From the NCBI GenBank assembly GCA_025964935.1, contig JAOPXW010000219.1, positions 1 to 5,432 on the forward strand: a stretch of 5,432 bases of DNA, in the 5' to 3' direction. Below, piece after piece: positions 1 to 5,432 of this stretch. The first letter of the stretch is position 1. Every line of letters begins with the position of its first letter. This DNA comes from Friedmanniella sp. GTDB taxonomy: Bacteria > Actinomycetota > Actinomycetes > Propionibacteriales > Propionibacteriaceae. Below the pieces are notes generated by a model, which worked only from the letters and a program-made list of their open reading frames with translations, was not told the origin of the DNA and ran no database searches. Made by a program: the position numbers and the translations under genes.

Positions 1-947
1 AGCCCGTGGGCGGACCGGAGGGCGCCGGCCGTACGGTCGAGGGCCTGCCGGGCAGTGGGTAGGAAGCGGGAGAGGTAGACCGAGGCGTGCAGGTGGCCCG
101 GGACCTCGTGCAGCTCGACCGGCACCCCGGCCGCCCGCAGCCGCTCCGCGTAGGCCACGCCGTCGTCGCGGAGCGGGTCGTACTCGCTGACCCGGATGTA
201 GGCCGGCGGCAGCCCGCTCAGGTCCGGGGCCAGCAGCGGGGAGGCGTACGGCTCGCGGACCTGCTCGGGCCGGTCCAGGTAGAAGGCGTAGCCCTCCGCC
301 AGCGCGGCCCGGGTCAGCCCGTAGCCCGTCCCGAGGCGGCGGGCCGACGGCTGGCTCAGGGTCAGGTCGCTGACCGGCGACTCGAGCAGCTGGAAGACCA
401 CCGGCGGCCCGCCCCGGTCCCGGGCCATCAGGGTGAGCACCGCGGCCAGGTTGCCGCCGACCGAGAAGCCGCCCACCGACAGCCGGGCGGCGTCGACCCC
501 GAGCTCGGCGGCGTTCTCGGCCACCCAGACCAGGGCGGCGTACGCATCCTCGGGGGCGGTCGGGAAGGGGTGCTCCGGGGCCAGGCGGTAGTCGACGGAC
601 ACCACGGTGACCCCGGTCGACGCGGCGTAGAAGCGGCACAGCGGGTCGTACTCGTCGACGCTCCCGAGCCAGAAGCACCCGCCGTGCAGGAACAGGTGGA
701 CGGGGCGACCACCGGCCCCGGGCGCGTCCGTCGCGTGGTAGACCCGGACGCGGATCTGCCCGCCCAGCACCTCGACCCGGCGGTCGGTGACCCGCACCGC
801 CCCGCGGCCGCGTGCGGTGACCAGCCGCATCTGCAGCGGCCCCGCGGCCGACGCGGCCCGCCGCTGGCTGACCGGCTGCGCGGAGTCGTCCCGGGTTAGG
901 CGGGCGTCGAGCGCCAGCAGGGCCCGCAGGGCCGGTCGCACCGTCAT
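1..947 (-). CDS. Alpha/beta-hydrolase, HSL-type esterase/lipase (3' end cut by window edge)
   Basis: Probably hydrolyses short-chain carboxylic esters in the cytoplasm; no signal peptide is visible and the natural substrate is unknown. The frame is open for 315 residues from an ATG at 947 to the left edge without a stop. Members of the hormone-sensitive-lipase family usually have about 300-340 residues, so only a few are likely missing. Family marks appear in order: the oxyanion-hole motif HGGCFWLGS from residue 88, VSVDYRLAPEHPFPTAPED at 117-133, the nucleophile elbow GFSVGGN with Ser162, YDPLRDDG at 256-263 with the acid Asp257, and GHLHAS at 284-289 with His287 as the probable catalytic base. 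Two positions are unusual: Cys91 where HGGG is normal, and Phe161-Val163 where GDSAG is normal. The gene starts 24 bases after the phosphatase stop on the same strand and lacks a strong Shine-Dalgarno sequence, which suggests co-transcription. Family assignment is firm, substrate is not. Confidence 0.9.
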   Translation of the reverse strand, partial: MTVRPALRALLALDARLTRDDSAQPVSQRRAASAAGPLQMRLVTARGRGAVRVTDRRVEVLGGQIRVRVYHATDAPGAGGRPVHLFLHGGCFWLGSVDEYDPLCRFYAASTGVTVVSVDYRLAPEHPFPTAPEDAYAALVWVAENAAELGVDAARLSVGGFSVGGNLAAVLTLMARDRGGPPVVFQLLESPVSDLTLSQPSARRLGTGYGLTRAALAEGYAFYLDRPEQVREPYASPLLAPDLSGLPPAYIRVSEYDPLRDDGVAYAERLRAAGVPVELHEVPGHLHASVYLSRFLPTARQALDRTAGALRSAHG

Positions 948-971
948 GGCTGGGACCCTACGCCGGTGGGG

Positions 972-2885
972 TCAGGGGCTGGTGACGACCAGGCTGTCGA
1001 AGGAGACCGTGACGGGGGCGTTGGTGGCCGAGCTGGAGAGGTAGGCCCCGAGGCCGACCGACCCGGAGGTCTGGATCCCGGCGGTCGCGTCGGTGACCGA
1101 GCGGAGCCAGGTGGTGGGCTCGGTCGTCCCGGCCTTCCAGACCCGCGACCGGACCGTCGTCGGGCTCGCCCCGGTGACCTGGGTGCGGACACTGAGCAGG
1201 TCCCCCGGTGCGTAGCTGAGACCGGTGGCGGTGGTCTCGCTCGAGATGACGACGTCGCTGCCGCCCGTGACGCTGCGGTCGAGCTCCAGCAGCACCGCGC
1301 CGGTGCTGGTGACCCGCGCCTTGGCGAAGTAGCCGCCGGCCGCGGTCTTGCGACCCACGAGCCGGGTGTGGACGCCGCTGCCGGCCGCCAGCTTGTCGAC
1401 CTTGTAGGTGAGCACGGCGTCGGTACCGGCGGCCGAGACGCTCCCCAGGGTCGCGGTCGGGCCGCCCCCGGCGGCGAGCCGGACGCTGCCGAACCCGTTG
1501 GCCACGCTGAAGTCGCTGGTGGTGCCGGTGTTGGACCAGGCACCCCCGACGTCGGCGGTGCCGAACCCGCTGGTCACCGTCCGACCGAAGTCGTCCCGGG
1601 CCACCGGCGGAGCGACCACGGGGGCCTTCGGGCTGACCGTCTGCTTGGCCGTGGCGGTCGCTCCCCCGCCGTCGGTCACGGTGAGGGTGACGGGGTAGCT
1701 GCCGGCCGCGGCGTACGCGTGGGTCGGCTTCACCCCGGTGCCGCTGGTGCCGTCGCCGAAGTCCCAGGCGTAGCCGGCGACCGGGCCCTCGGGGTCGGTG
1801 GAGGTGCTGGCGTCGAAGGCGCAGCTGAGGTCGGTGCAGGTCGGCACGAACGCCGCGACCGGCGGCTCGTTGACCGGGGTGGTCGACCGGGTGACGGTGA
1901 ACGCGTCGGTCAGGGTCCCGCCGGTCGACCGCAGGAAGGAGGCCTGCAGCGACGTCCCGGTCGCCGTCAGGTTCAGGGCCCCGTACGTCGGGTTGGCGTT
2001 CGCCCCGCTCCGGGTGGCGAAGAAGCTGGTCTCGGTGTCGGCCTGGTTGATGTCGTACAGACCCTGACCGCCGGTTCCGACCACCAGGGCGACGGTGCCG
2101 CGGCCCGCGACCAGCGAGTCGTCGGAGTCGACCACGCAGGACGCGGTGTAGGTGCCCGGCACGACCGCGGGGCAGCCCGTGCCCAGGGCCAGCTGCTTGG
2201 TCCGCTGGTAGGTGTGCTCGTGACCGCTCAGGATCAGGTCGACCCGCTTGCCCAGCAGCAGGTTGAAGATGTCGGCCCCCACCTCGCACTCGTACTGGCC
2301 GACGCTGAGGCAGGGCTTGTGCATCCCGACCACGACCCACGGGATCGAGGCGGCACGGGCCCCGTCGATCGCGGCCGAGGTCCACTGGTAGCGCGGCGAG
2401 CCCTTGTCGTAGTTCCAGACGCCGTCGGCGAACGGCAGCCCGGGCGAGATCATCACGTAGCGGACGAGGGGGCGGTCGGCGGGCACGTCCACGTAGTACT
2501 GCCGGCCGTAGCTGCCCACCACGCCCGGCAGCTGGTTGGGCAGGCAGGCGGAGAAGTCGTTGATGTTGCCGTTCTCGCCGTTGCTCTCGTGGTTGCCGCT
2601 GAGCAGCTCGAACGGGTAGCCGGCCCCCACCTTGGAGGTCACCAGGTCGCACCAGGCCTGCTCCTGGCCCCCGGTGGCGTAAGACAGATCACCGAGGGCG
2701 ATGCTGAGGTCGCTGCCCGAGGCGTGCATCGTGTCCAGCACGGCTGAGGTCCGGTCGCTGGTGCCGAAGTCACCCGCCACCGTGAACTGCACCCGGTCCG
2801 CCTGCGGGGCGGCCGACGACTGCGTCGCCACCAGCACCAACAACAACGCCCCGAACCCGATCCGCCACAACCCCCGTCGCCCCAT
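972..2885 (-). CDS. Secreted purple-acid-phosphatase-like metallophosphoesterase with PKD and C-terminal beta-sandwich domains
   Basis: A 637-residue exported enzyme expected to hydrolyse phosphate esters outside the cell with a two-metal centre. Residues 1 to about 26 are a Sec-type signal peptide: RR near the start, hydrophobic FGALLLVLVA, then SSAA. The catalytic domain (about 30-335) carries GDFG (Asp39), GDLSYA (Asp66, Tyr69), GNHE (Asn98, His99), GMHKP (His189) and GHEH (His222, His224). These match the seven metal ligands of purple acid phosphatases, including the tyrosine ligand, but the N-terminal fibronectin-like domain of plant enzymes is absent. A PKD domain follows (about 340-418, YAWDFGDGT at 372-380). 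Residues 430-637, beginning DDFGRTVTSGFG, resemble a LamG-like beta-sandwich module common at the ends of actinobacterial PKD proteins. Eight cysteines all lie before residue 356, which fits disulfides. The ATG at 2885 gives the signal peptide a proper start and has no Shine-Dalgarno sequence; see the promoter at 2892-2897. It could instead act on phosphodiesters or nucleotides. Confidence 0.92.
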   Translation of the reverse strand: MGRRGLWRIGFGALLLVLVATQSSAAPQADRVQFTVAGDFGTSDRTSAVLDTMHASGSDLSIALGDLSYATGGQEQAWCDLVTSKVGAGYPFELLSGNHESNGENGNINDFSACLPNQLPGVVGSYGRQYYVDVPADRPLVRYVMISPGLPFADGVWNYDKGSPRYQWTSAAIDGARAASIPWVVVGMHKPCLSVGQYECEVGADIFNLLLGKRVDLILSGHEHTYQRTKQLALGTGCPAVVPGTYTASCVVDSDDSLVAGRGTVALVVGTGGQGLYDINQADTETSFFATRSGANANPTYGALNLTATGTSLQASFLRSTGGTLTDAFTVTRSTTPVNEPPVAAFVPTCTDLSCAFDASTSTDPEGPVAGYAWDFGDGTSGTGVKPTHAYAAAGSYPVTLTVTDGGGATATAKQTVSPKAPVVAPPVARDDFGRTVTSGFGTADVGGAWSNTGTTSDFSVANGFGSVRLAAGGGPTATLGSVSAAGTDAVLTYKVDKLAAGSGVHTRLVGRKTAAGGYFAKARVTSTGAVLLELDRSVTGGSDVVISSETTATGLSYAPGDLLSVRTQVTGASPTTVRSRVWKAGTTEPTTWLRSVTDATAGIQTSGSVGLGAYLSSSATNAPVTVSFDSLVVTSP

Positions 2886-2891
2886 GGCCGA

Positions 2892-2897
2892 ATGCTA
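2892..2897 (-). promoter_or_regulatory. Candidate -10 element giving a leaderless phosphatase mRNA
   Basis: On the minus strand the sequence reads TAGCAT, which fits the actinobacterial -10 consensus TAnnnT. Six bases (TCGGCC) separate it from the phosphatase ATG at 2885, so the predicted transcription start is the A of the start codon or very close to it. There is no Shine-Dalgarno sequence upstream of this ATG. Both facts fit a leaderless transcript, a common arrangement in Actinomycetota. No good -35 hexamer is seen at 17-18 bases spacing (CTGCGC or CCTGCG). The placement is an inference from sequence. Confidence 0.5.
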
Positions 2898-2900
2898 GGG

Positions 2901-2914
2901 GTGCCGGAAGGCAC
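2901..2914. repeat. Short inverted repeat between lacI and the phosphatase gene
   Basis: GTGCC and GGCAC flank the four bases GGAA, a 5-bp stem with a 4-base loop. It lies in the 83-base gap between lacI and the phosphatase gene, in what would be the -35/-10 spacer of the phosphatase promoter. It could be a small operator or a weak hairpin at the end of the lacI mRNA. There is no run of T after it on the minus strand, so it is not a convincing intrinsic terminator. Chance occurrence is possible at this length. Confidence 0.3.
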
Positions 2915-2968
2915 GCGCAGGTGATGGGGAAAATCTCGTTCACCTTCCGACGAAACGGGGTGAGTGCG

Positions 2969-3988
2969 TCAGGGACCGGACGGCATCGACGACTGCCGCA
3001 GGACCAGGTCGCAGGGCAGCAGCACCAGCCCCGAGCCCAGCTCCCCGCCGTCGATGGCGTGCAGCAGCCGGTTGGCGGCCAGCTGCCCGAGCTTCTTCAG
3101 GTTGGGCTCGACGGTGGTGAGCTGCGGTCGGGAGGCCTCCACCATCACGTCCCAGTTGTCGAAGCCGACCAGGGAGACCTCCCCGGGGACGTCGACCCCC
3201 GCCTCGCGCAGCTCGTCGGCCACGCCTCGGGCGATCTGGTCACTGCCGCAGACGATGCCGTCGACCCGCTCCGCCGAGCCGAGCAGCAGGTGGGCGGCGC
3301 TGCGACCCCAGGACTCGCTCCACTCCCCGAGCAGGACCCGGGCGGGGGGCAGGCTGAGCCCCGCCGCGAGCAGGGTGCGCTCGGTGCCCTCCTGCCGTAG
3401 CCGGGTCGAGAGGTGCCGGGCCGGACCACTGACGTAGGCAATCCGTTTCCGTCCCACGGCCAGCAGATGGCTGGTCGCGAGCCCGGCCCCCTGGACGTCG
3501 TCGTAGACGATGGAGAGGTCGAGCGGGTCCTCGGACCGGCTCATGGCGTAGACCACGGGCACCGGCAGCGGGCCAAGGCTCGGCCGCGGGTCGGCCCGGC
3601 GTCCGGTGACGAAGATCCCGTCCACCCGCCGGCCCAGCAGCTCGGCCAGGTAGTGCCGCTCCCGAAGGGGGTCGCCCCGGCTGTCGCACAGCAGGGTCGA
3701 GACACTGCCCGCCCCGAGGCTGTCCTCGATCCCGTTCATCAGGGGCATGGTGAACCGACCGAAGCTGTCCGAGGTCAGCACCCCGACCGTGTACGTCCGA
3801 CCCTCGATCAGTCCTTTGGCCAGCCGGTTCGCCCGGAAGCCGAGCTGCTCGGCGGCCACCTGCACCCGCTTGCGGGTCTCCTCCCGGAGCTGCCCCCGGC
3901 CGTTCAGGGCCTTGGAGACCGTGCCGGCCGAGACCCCGGCGAGCTGGGCGACGTCGTGCACGGTGGGAGCCGCAGCCAGGCGGGACAC
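2969..3988 (-). CDS. LacI-family transcriptional regulator
   Basis: A complete 339-residue repressor, normal length for the family, expected to bind a palindromic operator as a dimer and to release it on binding a sugar. The N-terminal helix-turn-helix is at residues 10-30 (VHDVAQLAGVSAGTVSKALNG), followed by the hinge-helix region FRANRLAKGL at 51-60. The rest is the periplasmic-binding-protein-like sensor domain: YTVGVLTSD at 66-74, VDGIFVTG at 122-129, IAYVSGP at 183-189, VDGIVCGSDQIARGV at 242-256 and VGFDNWDVM at 274-282. RPQLTTVEPN (287-296) with GQLAANRLL near the end is the usual C-terminal block. The start is GTG at 3988, chosen because it keeps the whole helix-turn-helix, has AGGAGGT just upstream, and an in-frame TGA lies only six codons further upstream. 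It is divergent from the solute-binding protein gene, so it most likely represses that gene through the palindrome at 4124-4137 and may regulate itself. The effector sugar cannot be told. Confidence 0.95.
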   Translation of the reverse strand: MSRLAAAPTVHDVAQLAGVSAGTVSKALNGRGQLREETRKRVQVAAEQLGFRANRLAKGLIEGRTYTVGVLTSDSFGRFTMPLMNGIEDSLGAGSVSTLLCDSRGDPLRERHYLAELLGRRVDGIFVTGRRADPRPSLGPLPVPVVYAMSRSEDPLDLSIVYDDVQGAGLATSHLLAVGRKRIAYVSGPARHLSTRLRQEGTERTLLAAGLSLPPARVLLGEWSESWGRSAAHLLLGSAERVDGIVCGSDQIARGVADELREAGVDVPGEVSLVGFDNWDVMVEASRPQLTTVEPNLKKLGQLAANRLLHAIDGGELGSGLVLLPCDLVLRQSSMPSGP

Positions 3989-3991
3989 AGG

Positions 3992-3998
3992 ACCTCCT
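3992..3998 (-). promoter_or_regulatory. Ribosome binding site of the lacI-family gene
   Basis: Minus-strand AGGAGGT is a near-perfect Shine-Dalgarno sequence. Four bases separate its AGGAGG core from the GTG at 3988, slightly short but workable. It decides the non-ATG start, because no other start codon before the helix-turn-helix has a comparable site. Confidence 0.75.
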
Positions 3999-4088
3999 CG
4001 GGATCAGGGAAGGCGGCCGCACGAGCACGGCGCCCGGGGCGCGCGCACCATCATCCTCGGCTGATCAACGCCAGTGGGCTCGACGCCC

Positions 4089-4117
4089 TTGACGACGGTG
4101 TGGAACGGGCATACGGT
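4089..4117 (+). promoter_or_regulatory. Promoter of the solute-binding protein gene (-35 TTGACG, 17-base spacer, -10 TACGGT)
   Basis: TTGACG at 4089-4094 matches five of six bases of the housekeeping -35 consensus TTGACA. After exactly 17 bases, TACGGT at 4112-4117 fits the actinobacterial TAnnnT -10 pattern. Transcription should start about seven bases later, near 4124, where the 14-bp palindrome begins. This leaves a leader of about 96 bases before the ATG at 4220. The spacing and the operator position support each other, but the start site is inferred. Confidence 0.7.
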
Positions 4118-4123
4118 AACACC

Positions 4124-4137
4124 GGAAATCGATTTCC
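4124..4137. promoter_or_regulatory. Probable LacI-family operator
   Basis: GGAAATCGATTTCC is a perfect 14-bp palindrome with even symmetry and a central CG, the usual form of LacI-family operators. It is an AT-rich island in the divergent gap between a lacI-family gene and a transporter gene. It begins at the expected transcription start of the transporter promoter, so bound repressor would block initiation or early elongation. Binding by the neighbouring LacI protein is inferred. Confidence 0.75.
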
Positions 4138-4150
4138 TGATTTTCCCGAA

Positions 4151-4178
4151 CTGACCTTCGACCCGACTGACCGTCGAC
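4151..4178 (+). repeat. Imperfect direct repeat in the transporter leader
   Basis: CTGACCTTCGAC at 4151-4162 is repeated as CTGACCGTCGAC at 4167-4178, with 11 of 12 bases identical and a 16-base period. The second copy overlaps the palindrome at 4170-4181. Direct repeats with this period could be tandem sites for a second regulator, or the region may only shape the leader mRNA. Function is unknown. Confidence 0.45.
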
Positions 4179-4181
4179 GGT
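4170..4181. repeat. 12-bp palindrome in the transporter leader
   Basis: ACCGTCGACGGT is a perfect palindrome lying 38 bases upstream of the binding-protein ATG and 32 bases after the probable LacI operator. It differs in sequence from that operator, so it is not an obvious second site for the same repressor. It has no unpaired loop bases, so it makes a poor RNA hairpin and fits a protein-binding site better. It may be chance. Confidence 0.4.
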
Positions 4182-4203
4182 GCAGCGGGAACGACGACGC
4201 CTT

Positions 4204-4209
4204 GGGAGG
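4204..4209 (+). promoter_or_regulatory. Ribosome binding site of the solute-binding protein gene
   Basis: GGGAGG precedes the ATG at 4220 by ten bases. It is a good Shine-Dalgarno match at slightly long spacing. It supports this ATG, which also gives a proper lipoprotein signal peptide. Confidence 0.65.
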
Positions 4210-4219
4210 CCTGCACGAC

Positions 4220-5432
4220 ATGAGAAGCAGAATTGGGATTGCCGCCGTTCTGGCGAGCCTGGCCCTGATGGCGGGAGCCTGCGGCGGCGGTGACACGGGG
4301 ACCTCCCCGGCCGCCAGTAGCGGACCGGCCAGCGGCACCATCACGGTCTGGGCCCGGGACTCGCAACAGGGGTTCATGAGTCAGCTGGTCGACCTGTACA
4401 ACAAGAGCCACACCGTGCAGGCCAAGGTCACCATCATCCCGAACGCCAACTTCGTGCAGAAGCTCGGCACCGCGGCCGCCTCGGGCGCCGGGCCGGACGT
4501 CTCCTCCATCGACCTGGTCTACGCCCCCTACTTCGCCTCGGCCGGGGCCCTGGAGGACATCACCGACCTGGCCGACTCCTTGCCGTACAAGGACGCGCTG
4601 AGCCCGTCCCACCGCCGGCTGGCCACCTACGAGGGCAAGACCTACGCGCTGCCCTTCACCGCTGAGGCGTCGGCCATGTACTACAACAAGACGCTGTTCA
4701 AGAAGGCCGGGCTCGACCCCGCGAAGCCCCCGACGACGTACGCCGAGATCCGGGACGCGGCCAAGAAGATCCACGCCCTCGGCCCGGGCTACTACGGCTT
4801 CACCTTCGCCGGGGCCTGCGGCGGCTGCAACGTCTTCGAGCTCACCCCGCACGTGTGGGCCAGCGGCGGGGACGTGCTGTCCGAGGACGGCAAGACCGCG
4901 AGCCTGAGCTCGCCGCAGGTGACCGACGCCCTGCAGCTCTACCGGGACATGTGGACCGACGGGTCCATCCCCAGCGCGGCCAAGAACGACGCGGGCACCC
5001 AGCAGATCCCCCTGTTCACCAGCGGCAAGGTCGGGATGACCCCGCTGGGCGCCTTCGCGATCCCCACCATGGAGAAGGCCAAGGTCGACTTCGGGGTGAC
5101 CCCGATCCCGGGCAAGGACGGGGGTGAGTCCTCCTTCGCCGGCGGCGACGTCATCTCGGTCATCTCCGGGACCAAGAACGAAGCCGGGGCGCAGGACTTC
5201 GTGAAGTGGGCCACCGACGAAGAGGCGCAGACCTTCCTGGCCAAGAACGGCAGCGTCCCGGTCCGCACCGACCTGGTGGGCAAGATCTACGACCCCCAGG
5301 GGGAGCCGTACAAGGTGTTCGGTCGGCTGATGGGGATCGGCAAGACCCCGTACAGCACGGTCGAGAACGGGGTCTTCAACGACAACAACGGACCCTGGGT
5401 CAAGATGATCCACGACTCCGTCTTCGGGCCGG
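4220..5432 (+). CDS. Sugar-type ABC transporter solute-binding lipoprotein (3' end cut by window edge)
   Basis: The extracellular binding component of an ABC importer, expected to capture a carbohydrate and deliver it to membrane permeases. From the ATG at 4220 the frame is open for 404 residues to the right edge; family 1 (MalE-like, CUT1) proteins usually have about 410-450, so most is present. The signal peptide has Arg2 and Arg4, a hydrophobic core (IAAVLASLALM) and an AGAC lipobox with Cys21 as the likely lipidated residue. A Gly/Ser/Ala/Pro-rich linker runs to about 39. The mature domain shows TITVWARDS (40-48), GPDVSSID (91-98), ALPFTAEASAMYYNKTLFKKAGLD (143-166), PPTTYAEI (170-177) and WASGGDVLSEDGK (213-225), all typical of the family. 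Cys200 and Cys203 (ACGGC) may form a disulfide. The divergent LacI gene and operator suggest induction by the imported sugar. Permease genes should lie downstream. The ligand cannot be named; glycerol-phosphate binding (UgpB-like) is possible but unsupported. Confidence 0.93.
   Translation, partial: MRSRIGIAAVLASLALMAGACGGGDTGTSPAASSGPASGTITVWARDSQQGFMSQLVDLYNKSHTVQAKVTIIPNANFVQKLGTAAASGAGPDVSSIDLVYAPYFASAGALEDITDLADSLPYKDALSPSHRRLATYEGKTYALPFTAEASAMYYNKTLFKKAGLDPAKPPTTYAEIRDAAKKIHALGPGYYGFTFAGACGGCNVFELTPHVWASGGDVLSEDGKTASLSSPQVTDALQLYRDMWTDGSIPSAAKNDAGTQQIPLFTSGKVGMTPLGAFAIPTMEKAKVDFGVTPIPGKDGGESSFAGGDVISVISGTKNEAGAQDFVKWATDEEAQTFLAKNGSVPVRTDLVGKIYDPQGEPYKVFGRLMGIGKTPYSTVENGVFNDNNGPWVKMIHDSVFGP

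Noticed and set aside
87..899. Plus-strand open frame opposite the esterase gene
   Set aside because: Composition is biased and no domain is recognisable. The minus frame holds an ordered esterase motif set and catalytic triad.
948..971. Promoter or terminator between the phosphatase and esterase genes
   Set aside because: The gap is only 24 bases and shows neither a TAnnnT element with a -35 nor a stem with a T-run. Co-transcription is simpler.
958..2652. Long minus-strand open frame overlapping the phosphatase in another frame
   Set aside because: Arg/Gln/Gly-rich translation typical of a shifted frame in high-GC DNA. It covers the same bases as the convincing phosphatase frame.
966..2747. 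Long plus-strand open frame opposite the phosphatase gene
   Set aside because: Gly/Arg/Val-rich composition without recognisable motifs. The minus strand encodes a full phosphatase with signal peptide and all catalytic motifs.
2901..2914. Intrinsic terminator after the lacI-family gene
   Set aside because: The stem is only 5 bp and no T-run follows on the transcribed strand, so it is listed only as an inverted repeat.
4113..4118. Minus-strand -10 (TACCGT) for the lacI-family gene, overlapping the transporter -10
   Set aside because: It fits TAnnnT, but no acceptable -35 is found at 17-18 bases and the leader would be about 120 bases. The lacI promoter is therefore left unassigned.
4004..5413. 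Long minus-strand open frame opposite the binding-protein gene
   Set aside because: Its translation is low-complexity and rich in Gly, Arg, Val and Asp with no family motifs. It is antisense to a clear lipoprotein gene, and such frames are expected in high-GC DNA.

Overview
The window is high-GC DNA with G/C-ending codons, a GTG start, long spurious antisense open frames and actinobacterial-style secreted-protein domains. It most likely comes from the chromosome of a free-living Actinomycetota species, but the genus cannot be read from the sequence. Four protein genes fill almost all of it. There are no RNA genes, mobile elements, CRISPR arrays or phage genes.

Layout from left to right. Positions 1-947 (minus) hold an HSL-type alpha/beta-hydrolase (esterase/lipase), cut by the left edge probably only a few residues before its end. 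Positions 972-2885 (minus) hold a secreted metallophosphatase with the full set of purple-acid-phosphatase metal ligands, followed by a PKD domain and a C-terminal beta-sandwich domain. Positions 2969-3988 (minus) hold a complete LacI-family repressor. Positions 3989-4219 are a divergent regulatory region. Positions 4220-5432 (plus) hold a sugar-type ABC transporter solute-binding lipoprotein, cut by the right edge.

The best-resolved structure is the divergent control region. A promoter with TTGACG, a 17-base spacer and TACGGT points toward the binding-protein gene. Its expected transcription start falls on the first bases of a perfect 14-bp palindrome, GGAAATCGATTTCC. The palindrome has the even symmetry and central CG typical of LacI-family operators. 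This is the classic arrangement of a local sugar repressor controlling a CUT1-type ABC importer, whose permease genes would be expected beyond the right edge. The 96-base leader also holds a 12-bp palindrome and an 11/12 direct repeat that the LacI model does not explain.

The phosphatase and esterase lie downstream of lacI on the same strand. The phosphatase appears to have its own promoter, placed so that the mRNA would start at or next to its ATG (leaderless). The esterase follows after 24 bases without a clear ribosome binding site and is probably co-transcribed. Whether these two enzymes belong to the sugar regulon is open; one shared 9-mer is the only sequence hint. Overall this looks like an ordinary carbohydrate-uptake locus beside a secreted phosphatase. 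I see no convincing evidence of an undescribed system.
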